Positions 7,459-20,498 of a stretch of 64,000 bases of DNA are shown here, one piece after another (position 1 is the first letter of the stretch; each line of letters begins with the position of its first letter). Made by a program: the position numbers and the translations under genes. Origin of the DNA: Micromussa lordhowensis. Taxonomy: Eukaryota > Cnidaria > Anthozoa > Scleractinia > Lobophylliidae. Location of the stretch: NCBI GenBank assembly GCA_964020085.1, contig OZ026603.1, forward strand, positions 7,193,046-7,257,045, in the 5' to 3' direction. Under the pieces are notes generated by a model. It searched no databases. It was not told the DNA's origin and saw only the letters and a list, made by a program, of their open reading frames with translations.

Positions 7459-10400
7459 GACATGATGGCATTGGCGCCAGGGTGTTTTTTCTGGCCTTCT
7501 TTTTGCAGTAGTTTCCCCTGGTCCCAACTTTGCAGAATTTCAGAAAACGCGCGCTGGGGGTCCCCTTGGCAAATTTGACATAGCTCGGCTTCACTGGCAC
7601 TTTAAGAGGCGCGGTTTGCAGCAAAATGTTCTGCTAGGTTGGCACTTCAAGGAAATCCTCGTTAAGACATGATGGCATTGGCGCCAGGGTGTTTTTTCTG
7701 GCCTTCTTTTTGCAGTAGTTTCCCCTGGTCCCAACTTTGCAGAATTTCAGAAAACGCGCGCTGGGGGTCCCCTTGGCAAATTTGACATAGCTCGGCTTCA
7801 CGGGCACTTTAAGAGGTGCGGTTTGCAGCAAAATGTTTTGCAAGGTTGGCACTTCAAGGAAATCCTAGTTAGGACATGATGGCATTGGCGCCAGGGTGTC
7901 TTTTCTGGCCTTCTTTTTGCAGTAGTTTCCCCTGGTCCCAACTTTGCAGAATTTCAGAAAACGCGCGCTGGGGTTCCCCTTGGCAAATTTGACATAGCTC
8001 GGCTTCACGGGCACTTTAAGAGGCGCGGTTTGCAGCAAAATGTTCTGCTAGGTTGGCACTTCAAGGAAATCCTAGTTAAGACATGATGGCATTGGCGCCA
8101 GGGTGTTTTTTCTGGCCTTCTTTTTGCAGTAGTTTCCCCTGGTCCCAACTTTGCAGAATTTCAGAAAACGCGCGCTGGGGGTCCCCTTGGCAAATTTGAT
8201 ATAGCTCGCCTTCACGGGCATTTTAAGAGGCGCGGTTTAAAGCAGAATGTTCTGCTAGGTTGGCACTTCAAGGAAATCCTAGTTAAGACATGATGGCATT
8301 GGCGCCAGGGTGTTTTTTCTGGCCTTCTTTTTGCAGTAGTTTCCCCTGGTCCCAACTTTGCAGAATTTCAGAAAACGCGCGCTGGGGGTCCCCTTGGCAA
8401 ATTTGACATAGCTCGGCTTCACGGGCACTTTAAGAGGCGCGGTTTGCAGCAAAATGTTCTGCTAGGTTGGCAATTCAAGGAAATCCTAGTTATGACATGA
8501 TGGCATTGGCGCCAGGGTGCTTTTTCTGGCCTTCTTTTTGCAGTAGTTTCCCCTGGTCCCAACTTTGCAGAATTTCAGAAAACGCGCGCTGGGGGTCCCC
8601 TTGGCAAATTTGACATAGCTCGGCTTCACGGGCAGTTTAAGAGGCGCGGTTTGCAGCAAAATGTTCTTCTAGGTTGGCACTTCAAGGAAATCCTAGTTAG
8701 GACATGATGGCATTGGCGCCACGGTGTTTTTTCTGGCCTTCTTTTTGCAGTAGTTTCCCCTGGCCCCAACTTTGCAGAATTTCAGAAAACGCGCGCTGGG
8801 GGTCCCCTTGGCAAATTTGACATAGCTCGGCTTCACGGGCACTTTAAGAGGCGCGGTTTGCAGCAAAATGTTCTGCTAGGTTGGCACTTTAAGGAAATCC
8901 TAGTTAGGACATGATGGCATTGGCGCCAGGGTGTTTTTTCTGGCCTTCTTTTTGCAGTAGTTTCCCCTGGTCCCAACTTTGCAGAATTTCAGAAAACGCG
9001 CGCTGGGGGTCCCCTTGGCAAATTTGACATACCTCGGCTTCACGGGCACTTTAAGAGGCGAGGTTTGCAGCAAAATGTTCTGCTAGGTTGGCACTTCAAG
9101 GAAATCTTAGTTACAACATGATGGCTTTGGCGCCAGGGTGTTTTTTCTGGGCTTCTTTTTGCAGTAGTTTCCCCTGGTCCTAACTTTGCAGAATTTCAGA
9201 AAACGCGTGCTGGGGGTCCCCTTGGCAAATTTGACATAGCTCGGCTTCACGGGCACTTTAAGAGGCGCGGTTTGCAGCAAAATGTTTTGCAAGGTTGGCA
9301 CTTCAAGGAAATCCTAGTTAGGACATGATGGCAATGGCGCCAGGGTGTTTTTTCTGGCCTTCTTTTTGCAGTAGTTTCCCCTGGTCCCAACTTTGCAGAA
9401 TTTCAGAAAACGCGCGCTGGGGGTCCCCTTGGCAAATTTGACATAGCTCGGCTTCACGGGCACTTTAAGAGGCGCGGTTTGCAGCAAAATGTTCTGCTAG
9501 ATTGGCACTTCAAGGAAATTCTAGTTAGGACATGATGGCATTGGCGCCAGGGTGTTTTTTCTGGCCTTCTTTTTGCAGTAGTTTCCCCTGGTCCCAACTT
9601 TGCAGAATTTCAGAAAACGCGCGCTGGGGGTCCCCTTGGCAAATTTGACATAGCTCGGCTTCACGGGCACTTTACGAGGCGCGGTTTGCAGCAAAATGTT
9701 CTGCTAGGTTGGCACTTCAAGGAAATGTTAGTTAGGACATGATGGCATTGGCGCCAGGGTGTTTTTTCTGGCCTTCTTTTTGCAGTAGTTTCCCCTGGTC
9801 CCAACTTTGCAGAATTTCAGAAAACGCGCGCTGGGGGTCCCCTTGGCAAATTTAACATAGCTCGGCTTCACGGGCATTTTAAGAGGCGCGGTTTGCAGCA
9901 AAATGTTTTGCAAGGTTGGCACTTCAAGGAAATCCTAGTTAGGACATGATGGCATTGGAGCCAGGGTGTTTTTTCTGGCCTTCTTTTTGCAGTAGTTTCC
10001 CCTGGTCCCAACTTTGCAGAATTTCAGAAAACGCGCGCTGGGGGTCCCCTTGGCAAATTTGACATAGCTCGGCTTCACGGGCACTTTAAGAGGCGCGGTT
10101 TGCAGCAAAATGTTCTGCTAGGTTGGCACTTCAAGGAAATCATAGTTAGCACATGATGGCATTGGCGCCAGGGTGTTTTTTCTGGCCTTCTTTTTGCAGT
10201 AGTTTCCCCTGGTCCCAACTTTGCAGAATTTCAGAAAACGCGCGCTGGGGGTCCCCTTGGCAAATTTGACATAGCTCGGCTTCACGGGCACTTTAAGAGG
10301 CGCGGTTTGCAGCAAAATGTTCTGCTAGGTTGGCACTTCAAGGAAATCCTAGTTAGGACATGATGGCATTGGCGCCAGGGTCTTTTTTCTGGCCTTCTTT

Positions 10401-12300
10401 TTGCAGTAGTTTCCCCTGGTCCCAACTTTGCAGAATTTCAGAAAACGCGCGCTGGGGGTCCCCTTGGCAAATTTGACATAGCTCGGCTTCACGGGCACTT
10501 TAAGAGGCGCGGTTTGCAGCAAAATGTTCTGCTAGCCTGGCACTTCAAGGAAATCCTAGTTAGGACATGATGGCATTGGCGCCAGGGTGTTTTTTCTGGC
10601 CTTCTTTTTGCAGTAGTTTCCCCTGGTCCCAACTTTGCAGAATTTCAGAAAACGCGCGCTGGGGGTCCCCATGGCAAATTTGACATAGCTCGGCTTCACG
10701 GGCACTTTAAGAGGCGCGGTTTGCAGCAAAATGTTCTGCTAGGTTGGCACTTCAAGGAAATTCTGACTAGGACATGATGGCATTGGCGCCAGGGTGTTTT
10801 TTCTGGCCTTCTTTTTGCAGTAGTTTCCCCTGGTCCCAACTTTGCAGAATTTCAGAAAACGCGCGCTGGGGGTCCCCTTGGAAAATTTGACATAGCTCGG
10901 CTTCACGGGCATTTTAAGAGGCGCGGTTTGCAGCAAAAAGTTTTGCAGGGTTGGCACTTCAAGGAAATCCTAGTTAGGACATGATGGCATTGGAGCCAGG
11001 GTGTTTTTTCTGGCCTTCTTTTTGCAGTAGTTTCCCCTGGTCCCAACTTTGCAGAATTTCAGAAAACGCGCGCTGGGGGTCCCCTTGGCAAATTTAACAT
11101 AGCTCGGCTTCACGGGCACTTTAAGAGGCGCGGTTTGCAGCAAAATGTTTTGCAAGGTTGGCACTTCAAGGAAATCCTAGTTAGGACATGATGGCATTGG
11201 CGCCAGGGTGTTTTTTCTGGCCTTCTTTTTGCAGTAGTTTCCCCTGGTCCCAACTTTGCAGAATTTCAGAAAACGCGCGCTGGGGATCCCCTTGGCAAAT
11301 TTGACATAGCTCGGCTTCACGGGCACTTTAAGAGGCGCGGTTTGCAGCAAAATGTTCTGCTAGGTTGGCACTTCAAGGAAATCCTAGTTAGGACATGATG
11401 GCAATGGCGCCAGGGTGTTTTCTCTGGCCTTCTTTTTGCAGTAGTTTCCCCTGGTCCCAACTTTGCAGAATTTCAGAAAACGCGCGTTGGGGGTCCCCTT
11501 GGCAAATTTGACATAGCTCGGCTTCACGGGCACTTTAAGAGGCACGGTTTGCAGCAAAATGTTCTGCTAGGTTGGCACTTTAAGGAAATCTTAGTTAGAA
11601 CATGATGGCGTTGGCGCCAGGGTGTTTTTTCTGGCCTTCTTTTTGCAGTAGTTTCCCCTGGTCCCAACTTTGCAGAATTTCAGAAAACGCGCGCTGGGGG
11701 TCCCCTTGGCAAATTTGAAATAGCTCGGCTTCACGGGCATTTTAAGAGGCGCGGTTTGCAGCAAAATGTTTTGCAAGGTTGGCACTTCAAGGAAATCCTA
11801 GTTAGGACATGACGGCAATGGCGCCAGGGTGTTTTTTCTGGCCTTCTTTTTGCAGTAGTTTCCCCTGGTCCCAACTTTGCAGAATTTCAGAAAACGCGCG
11901 CTGGGGGTCCCCTTGGCAAATTTGACATAGCTCGGCTTCACGGGCACTTTAAGAGGCGCGGTTTGCAGCAAAATGTTCTGCTAGGTTGGCACTTCAAGGA
12001 AATTCTAGTTAAAACATGATGGCATTGGCGCCAGGGTGTTTTTTCTGGCCTTCTTTGTGCAGTAGTTTCCCCTGGTCCCAACTTTGCAGAATTTCAGAAA
12101 ACGCGCGCTCGGGGTCCCCTTGGCAAATTTGACATAGCTCGGCTTCACGGGCATTTTAAGAGGCGCCGTTTGCAGCAAAATGTTTTGCAAGGTTGGCACT
12201 TCAAGGAAATCCTAGTTAGGACATAATGGCATTGGCGCCAGAGTGTTTTTTCTGGCCTTCTTTTTGCAGTAGTTTCCCCTGGTCCCAACTTTGCAGAATT
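7459..12300. repeat. Satellite sub-block, highly homogeneous monomers
   Basis: Units here differ mostly at the boundary bases and by occasional single substitutions. Two subtypes alternate. One has GTTTTGCAAGGTTGG with GGGCATTTTAAG (for example units ending near 9922, 11785 and 12199). The other has GTTCTGCTAGGTTGG with GGGCACTTTAAG. Part of the block, about 9480-10330, reappears at 17139-17989 (7659 bp, exactly 37 units away), sharing TTTACGAGGCG and the ATCATAGTTAGCAC boundary. Confidence 0.85.
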
Positions 12301-15300
12301 TCAGAAAACGCGCGCTGGGGGACCCCTTGGCAAATTTGACATAGCTCGGCTTCACGGGCACTTTAAGAGGCGCGGTTTGCAGCAAAATGTTCTGCTAGGT
12401 TGGCACCTGAGGGAAATCCTAGTTATGACATGATGGCATTGGCGCCAGGGTGTTTTTTCTGGCCTTCTTTTTGCAGTAGTTTCCCCTGGTCCCAACTTTG
12501 CAGAATTTCAGAAAACGCGCGCTGGGGGTCCCCTTGGCAAATTTGACATAGTTTGGCTTCACGGGCACTTTAAGAGGCGCGGTTTGCAGCAAAATGTTGT
12601 GCTAGGTTGGCACTTCAAGGAAATCCTAGTTAGGACATGATGGCATTGGTGCCAGGGTGTTTTTTCTGGCCTTCTTTTTGCAGTAGTTTCCCCTGGTCCC
12701 AACTTTGCAGAATTTCAGAAAACGCGCGCTGGGGGTCCCCTTGGCAAATATGACATAGCTCGGCTTCACGGGCACTTTAAGAGGCGCGGTTTGCAGCAAA
12801 ATGTTCTGCTAGGTTGGCACTTTAAGGAAATCCTAGTTAGGACATGATGGCATTGGCGCCAGGGTGTTTTTTCTGGCCTTCTTTTTGCAGTAGTTTCCCC
12901 TGGTCCCAACTTTGCAGAATTTCAGAAAACGCGCGCTGGGGGTCACCTTGGCAAATTTGACATAGCTCGGCTTCACGGGCACTTTAAGAGGCGCGGTTTG
13001 CAGCAAAATGTTCTGCTAGGTTGGCACTTCAAGGAAATCCTAGTTAGGACATGATGGCATTGGCGCCAGGGTCTTTTTTCTGGCCTTCTTTTTGCAGTAG
13101 TTTCCCCTGGTCCCAACTTTGCAGAATTTCAGAAAACGCGCGCTGGGGGTCCCCTTGGCAAATTTGACATAGCTCGGCTTCACGGGCACTTTAAGAGGCG
13201 CGGTTTGCAGCAAAATGTTCTGCTAGCTTGGCACTTCAAGGAAATCCTAGTTAGGAGATGATGGCATTGGCGCCAGGGTGTTTTTTCTGGCCTTCTTTTT
13301 GCAGTAGTTTCCCCTGGTCCCAACTTTGCAGAATTTCAGAAAACGCGCGCTGGGGGTCCCCTTGGCAAATTTGACATAGCTCGGCTTCACGGGCACTTTA
13401 AGAGGCGCGGTTTGCAGCAAAATGTTCTGCTAGGTTGGCACTTCAAGGAAATACTAGTTAGGACATGATGGCAATCGCGCCAGGGTGTTTTCTCTGGCCT
13501 TCTTTTTGCAGTAGTTTCCCCTGGTCCCAACTTTGCAGAATTTCAGAAAACGCGCGCTGGGGATCCCCTTGGCAAATTTGACATAGCTCGGCTTCACGGG
13601 CACTTTAAGAGGCGCGGTTTGCAGCAAAATGTTCTGCTAGCTTGGCACTTCAAGGAAATCTAAGTTAGGACATGATGGCATTGGCGCCAGGGTGTTTTTT
13701 CTGGCCTTCTTTTTGCAGTAGTTTCCCCTGGTCCCAACTTTGCAGAATTTCAGAAAACGCGCGTTGGGGGACCCCTTGGCAAATTTGACATAGCTCGGCT
13801 TCACGGGCATTTTAAGAGGCGCGGTTTGCAGCAAAATGTTTTGCAAGGTTGGCACTTCAAGGAAATCCTAGTTAGGACATGATGGCATTGGAGCCAGGGT
13901 GTTTTATCTGGCCTTCTTTTTGCAGTAGTTTCCCCTGGTCCCAACTTTGCAGAATTTCAGAAAACGCGCGCTGGGGGTCCCCTTGGCAAATTTGACATAG
14001 CTCGGCTTCACGGGCACTTTAAGAGGCGCGGTTTGCAGCAAAATGTTCTGCTAGGTTGGCACTTCAAGGAAATCCTAGTTAGCACATGATGGCATTGGCG
14101 CCAGGGTGTTTTTTCTGGCCTTCTTTTTGCAGTAGTTTCCCCTGGTCCCAACTTTGCAGAATTTCAGAAAACGCGCGCTGGGGGTCCCCTTGGCAAATTT
14201 GACATAGCTCGGCTTCACGGGCACTTTACGAGGCGCGGTTTGCAGCAAAATGTTCTGCTAGGTTGGCACTTCAAGGAAAGACTAGTTAGGACATAATGGC
14301 AATGGCGCCAGGGTGTTTTCTCTGGCCTTCTTTTTGCAGTAGTTTCCCCTGGTCCCAACTTTGCAGAATTTCAGAAAACGCGCGCTGGGGGTCCCCTTGG
14401 CAAATTTGACATAGCTCGGCTTCACGGGCACTTTAAGAGGCGCGGTTTGCAGCAAAATGTTCTGCTAGCTTGGCACTTCAAGGAAATCCTAGTTAGGACA
14501 TGATGGCATTGGCGCCAGTGTGTTTTTTCTGGCCTTCTTTTTGCAGTAGTTTCCCGTGGTCCCAACTTTGCAGAATTTCAGAAAACGCGCGCTGGGGGTC
14601 CCCTTGGCAAATTTGACATAGCTCGGCTTCACGGGCATTTTAAGAGGCGCGGTTTGCAGCAAAATGTTTTTCAAGGTTGGCACTTCAAGGAAATCCTAGT
14701 TAGGACATGATGGCATTGGAGCCAGGGTGTTTTTTCTGGCCTTCTTTTTGCAGTAGTTTCCCCTGGTCCCAACTTTGCAGAATTTCAGAAAACGTGCGCT
14801 GGGGGTCCCCTTGGCAAATTTGACATAGCTCGGCTTCACGGGCACTTTAAGAGGCGCGGTTTGCAGCAAAATGTTCTGCTAGGTTGGCACTTCAAGGAAA
14901 TCCTAGTTAGCACATGATGGCATTGGCGCCAGGGTGTTTTTTGTGGCCTTGTTTTTGCAGTAGTTTCCCCTGGTCCCAACTTTGCAGAATTTCAGAAAAC
15001 GCGCGCTGGGGGACCCCTTGGCAAATTTGACATAGCTCGGCTTCACGGGCACTTTAAGAGGCACGGTTTGCAGCAAAATGTTCTGCTAGGTTGGCACCTG
15101 AGGGAAATCCTAGTTATGACATGATGACATTGGCGCCAGGGTGTTTTTTCTGGCCTTCTTTTTGCAGTAGTTTCCCCTGGTCCCAACTTTGCAGAATTTC
15201 AGAAAACGCGCGCTGGGGGTCCCCTTGGCAAATTTGACATAGCTCGGCTTCACGGGCACTTTAAGAGGCGCGGTTTGCAGCAAAATGTTGTGCTAGGTTG

Positions 15301-17146
15301 GCACTTTAAGGAAATCCTAGTTAGGACATGATGGCATTGGTGCCAGGGTGTTTTTTCTGGCCTTCTTTTTGCAGTAGTTTCCCCTGGTCCCAACTTTGCA
15401 GAATTTCAGAAAACGCGCGCTGGGGGTCCCCTTGGCAAATATGACATAGCTCGGCTTCACGGGCACTTTAAGAGGCGCGGTTTGCAGCAAAATGTTCTGC
15501 TAGGTTGGCACTTCAAGGAAATCCTAGTTAGGACATGATGGCATTGGCGCCAGGGTGTTTTTTCTGGCCTTCTTTTTGCAGTAGTTTCCCCTGGTCCCAA
15601 CTTTGCAGAATTTCAGAAAACGCGCGCTGGGGGTCCCCTTGGCAAATTTGACATAGCTCGGCTTCACGGGCACTTTAAGAGGCGCGGTTTGCAGCAAAAT
15701 GTTCTGCTAGGTTGGCACTTCAAGGAAATCCTAGTTAGGCCATGATGGCATTGGCGCCAGGGTCTTTTTTCTGGCCTTCTTTTTGCAGTAGTTTCCCCTG
15801 GTCCCAACTTTGCAGAATTTCAGAAAACGCGCGCTGGGGGTCCCCTTGGCAAATTTGACATAGCTCGGCTTCACGGGCACTTTAAGAGGCGCGGTTTGCA
15901 GCAAAATGTTCTGCTAGCTTGGCACTTCAAGGAAATCCTAGTTAGAAGATGATGGCATTGGCGCCAGGGTGTTTTTTTTGGCCTTCTTTTTGCAGTAGTT
16001 TCCCCTGGTCCCAACTTTGCAGAATTTCAGAAAACGCGCGCTGGGGGTCCCCTTGGCAAATTTGACATAGCTCGGCTTCACGGGCACTTTAAGAGGCGCG
16101 GTTTGCAGCAAAATGTTCTGCTAGGTTGGCACTTCAAGGAAATACTAGTTAGGACATGATGGCAATGGCGCCAGGGTGTTTTCTCTGGCCTTCTTTTTGC
16201 AGTAGTTTCCCCTGGTCCCAACTTTGCAGAATTTCAGAAAACGCGCGCTGGGGATGCCCTTGGCAAATTTGACATAGCTCGGCTTCACGGGCACTTTAAG
16301 AGGCGCGGTTTGCAGCAAAATGTTCTGCTAGGTTGGCACTTCAAGGAAATCCTAGTTAGGACATGATGGCAATGGCGCCAGGGTGTTTTTTCTGGCCTTC
16401 TTTTTGCAGTAGTTTCCCCTGGTCCCAACTTTGCAGAATTTCAGAAAACGCGCGTTGGGGGTCCCCTTGGCAAATTTGACATAGCTCGGCTTCACGGGCA
16501 TTTTAAGAGGCGCGGTTTGCAGCAAAATGTTTTGCAAGGTTGGCACTTCAAGGAAATCCTAGTTAGGACATGATGGCATTGGAGCCAGGGTGTTTTATCT
16601 GGCCTTCTTTTTGCAGTAGTTTCCCCTGGTCCCAACTTTGCAGAATTTCAGAAAACGCGCGCTGGGGGTCCCCTTGGCAAATTTGACATAGCTCGGCTTC
16701 ACGGGCACTTTAAGAGGCGCGGTTTGCAGCAAAATGTTCTGCTAGGTTGGCACTTCAAGGAAATTTTAGTTAGCACATGATGGCATTGGCGCCAGGGTGT
16801 TTTTTCTGGCCTTCTTTTTGCAGTAGTTTCCCCTGGTCCCAACTTTGCAGAATTTCAGAAAACGCGCGCTGGGGGTCCCCTTGGCAAATTTGACATAGCT
16901 CGGCTTCACGGGCACTTTAAGAGGCGCGGTTTGCAGCAAAATGTTCTGCTAGGTTGGCACTTCAAGGAAATACTAGTTAGGACATAATGGCAATGGCGCC
17001 AGAGTGTTTTCTCTGGCCTTCTTTTTGCAGTAGTTTCCCCTGGTCCCAACTTTGCAGAATTTCAGAAAACGCGCGCTGGGGGTCCCCTTGGCAAATTTGA
17101 CATAGCTCGGCTTCACGGGCACTTTAAGAGGCGCGGTTTGCAGCAA
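12300..17146. repeat. Segmental duplication within the satellite, offset 2691 bp (13 units)
   Basis: Bases about 12300-14455 are repeated at about 14991-17146. Shared private variants at exactly +2691 include GGGGGACCCC (12321/15012), GGCACCTGAGGGAAAT (12401/15092), GTTGTGCTAGG (12598/15289), GGGTCTTTTTTC (13073/15764), TTTTATCTGG (13903/16594) and ACATAATGGCAATGG (14292/16983). The duplicated length is about 10.4 units. Few private differences separate the copies, so the event looks recent. Confidence 0.85.
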
Positions 17147-20100
17147 AATGTTCTGCTAGATTGGCACTTCAAGGAAATTCTAGTTAGGACATGATGGCAT
17201 TGGCGCCAGGGTGTTTTTTCTGGCCTTCTTTTTGCAGTAGTTTCCCCTGGTCCCAACTTTGCAGAATTTCAGAAAACGCGCGCTGGGGGTCCCCTTGGCA
17301 AATTTGACATAGCTCGGCTTCACGGGCACTTTACGAGGCGCGGTTTGCAGCAAAATGTTCTGCTAGGTTGGCACTTCAAGGAAATGTTAGTTAGGACATG
17401 ATGGCATTGGCGCCAGGGTGTTTTTTCTGGCCTTCTTTTTGCAGTAGTTTCCCCTGGTCCCAACTTTGCAGAATTTCAGAAAACGCGCGCTGGGGGTCCC
17501 CTTGGCAAATTTAACATAGCTCGGCTTCACGGGCATTTTAAGAGGCGCGGTTTGCAGCAAAATGTTTTGCAAGGTTGGCACTTCAAGGAAATCCTAGTTA
17601 GGACATGATGGCATTGGAGCCAGGGTGTTTTTTCTGGCCTTCTTTTTGCAGTAGTTTCCCCTGGTCCCAACTTTGCAGAATTTCAGAAAACGCGCGCTGG
17701 GGGTCCCCTTGGCAAATTTGACATAGCTCGGCTTCACGGGCACTTTAAGAGGCGCGGTTTGCAGCAAAATGTTCTGCTAGGTTGGCACTTCAAGGAAATC
17801 ATAGTTAGCACATGATGGCATTGGCGCAGGGGTGTTTTTTCTGGCCTTCTTTTTGCAGTAGTTTCCCCTGGTCCCAACTTTGCAGAATTTCAGAAAACGC
17901 GCGCTGGGGGTCCCCTTGGCAAATTTGACATAGCTCGGCTTCACGGGCACTTTAAGAGGCGCGGTTTGCAGCAAAATGTTCTGCTAGGTTGGCACTTCAA
18001 GGAAATCTTAGTTAGGACATGATGGCATTGGCGCCAGGGTGTTTTTTCTGGCCTTCTTTTTGCAGTAGTTTCCCGTGGTCCCAACTTTGCAGAATTTCAG
18101 AAAACGCGCGCTGGGGGTCCCCTTGGCAAATTTGACATAGCTCGGCTTCACGGGCACTTTAAGAGGCGCGGTTTGCAGCAAAATGTTTTGCAAGGTTGGC
18201 ACTTCAAGGAAATCCTAGTTAGGACATGATGGCATTGGAGCCAGGGTGTTTTTTCTGGCCTTCTTTTTGCAGTAGTTTCCCCTGGTCCCAACTTTGCAGA
18301 ATTTCAGAAAACGCGCGCTGGGGGTCCCCTTGGCAAATTTGACATAGCTCGGCTTCACGGGCACTTTAAGAGGCGCGGTTTGCAGCAAAATGTTGTGCTA
18401 GGTTGGCACTTCAAGGAAATCCTAGTTAGGACATGATGGCATTGGTGCCAGGGTGTTTTTTCTGGCCTTCTTTTTGCAGTAGTTCCCCTGGTCCCAACTT
18501 TGCAGAATTTCAGAAAACGCGCGCTGGGGGTCCCCTTGGCAAATATGACATAGCTCGGCTTCACGGGCACTTTAAGAGGCGCGGTTTGCAGCAAAATGTT
18601 CTGCTAGGTTGGCACTTCAAGGAAATCCTAGTTAGGACATGATGGCATTGGCGCTAGGGTGTTTTTTCTGGCCTGCTTTTTGCAGTAGTTTCCCCTGGTC
18701 CCAACTTTGCAGAATTTCAGAAAACGCGCGCTGGGGGTCCCCTTGGCAAATTTGACATAGCTCGGCTTCACGGGCACTTTAAGAGGCGCGGTTTGCAGCC
18801 AAATGTTTTGCTAGGTTGGCACTTTAAGGAAATCCTAGTTAGGACATGATGGCATTGGCGCCAGGGTCTTTTTTCTGGCCTTCTTTTTGCAGTAGTTTCC
18901 CCTGGTCCCAACTTTGCAGAATTTCAGAAAACGCGCGCTGGGGGTCCCCTTGGCAAATTTGACATAGCTCGGCTTCACGGGCACGTTAAGAGGCGCGGTT
19001 TGCAGCAAAATGTTCTGCTAGCTTGGCACTTCAAGGAAATCGTAGTTAGGACATGATGGTATTGGCGCCAGGGTGCTTTTTCTGGCCTTCTTTTTGCAGT
19101 AGTTTCCCCTGGTCCCAACTTTGCAGAATTTCAGAAAACGCGCGCTGGGGGTCCCCTTGGCAAATTTGACATAGCTCGGCTTCACGGGCATTTTAAGAGG
19201 CGCGGTTTGCAGCAAAATGTTTTGCAAGGTTGGCACTTCAAGGAAATCGTAGTTAGGACATGATGACATTGGAGCCAGGGTGTTTTTTCTGGCCTTCTTT
19301 TTGCAGTAGTTTCCCCTGGTCCCAACTTTGCAGAATTTCAGAAAACGCGCGCTGGGGGTCCCCTTGGCAAATTTGACATAGCTCGGCTTCACGGGCATTT
19401 TAAGAGGCGCGGTTTGCAGCAAAATGTTTTGCAAGGTTGGCACTTCAAGGAAATCCTAGTTAGGACATGATGACATTGGAGCCAGGGTGTTTTTTCTGGC
19501 CTTCTTTTTGCAGTAGTTTCCCCTGGTCCCAACTTTGCAGAATTTCAGAAAACGCGCGCTGGGGGTCCCCTTGGCAAATTTGACATAGCTCGGCTTCACG
19601 GGCACTTTAAGAGGCGCGGTTTGCAGCAAAATGTTCTGCTAGGTTGGCACTTCAAGGAAATCCTAGTTAGCACATGATGGCATTGGCGCCAGGGTGTTTT
19701 TTCTGGCCTTCTTTTTGCAGTAGTTTCCCCTGGTCCCAACTTTGCAGAATTTCAGAAAACGCGCGCTGGGGGTCCCCTTGGCAAATTTGACATAGCTCGG
19801 CTTCACGGGCACTTTAAGAGGCGCGGTTTGCAGCAAAATGTTCTGCTAGGTTGGCACTTTAAGGAAATCCTAGTTAGCACATGATGGCATTGGCGCCAGG
19901 GTGTTTTTTCTGGCCTTCTTTTTGCAGTAGTTTCCCCTGGTCCCAACTTTGCAGAATTTCAGAAAACGCGCGCTGTGGGTCCCCTTGGCAAATTTGACAT
20001 AGCTCGGCTTCACGGGCACTTTAAGAGGCGCGGTTTGCAGCAAAATGTTCTGCTAGGTTGGCACTTCAAGGAAATCCTAGTTAGGACATGATGGCAATGG

Positions 20101-20498
20101 CGCCAGGGTGTTTTCTCTGGCCTTCTTTTTGCAGTAGTTTCCCCTGGTCCCAACTTTGCAGAATTTCAGAAAACGCGCGCTGGGGGTCCCCTTGGCAAAT
20201 TTGACATAGCTCGGCTTCACGGGCACTTTAAGAGGCGCGGTTTGCAGCAAAATGTTTTGCTAGGTTGGCACTTTAAGAAAATCTTAGTTAAAACATGATG
20301 GCATTGGCGCCAGGGTGTTTTTTCTGGCCTTCTTTTTGCAGTAGTTTCCCCTGGTCCCAACTTTGCAGAATTTCAGAAAACGCGCGCTGGGGGTCCCCTT
20401 GGCAAATTTGACATAGCTCGGCTTTACGGGCACTTTAAGAGGCGCGGTTTGCAGCAAAATGTTCTGCTAGGTTGGCACTTCAAGGAAATGCTAGTTAG
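17139..20498. repeat. Satellite sub-block with copies of upstream segments
   Basis: Bases 17139-17989 copy 9480-10330 at +7659. The unit with TTCCCGTGGTC at 18070 matches one at 14551, 3519 bp (17 units) away. A single missing T near 18483 (AGTAGTTCCCC) is one of the rare length changes. At 19018-19443 two consecutive units have CGTAGTTAGG boundaries, which removes the - strand stop and leaves a 141-codon open frame. Confidence 0.75.
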
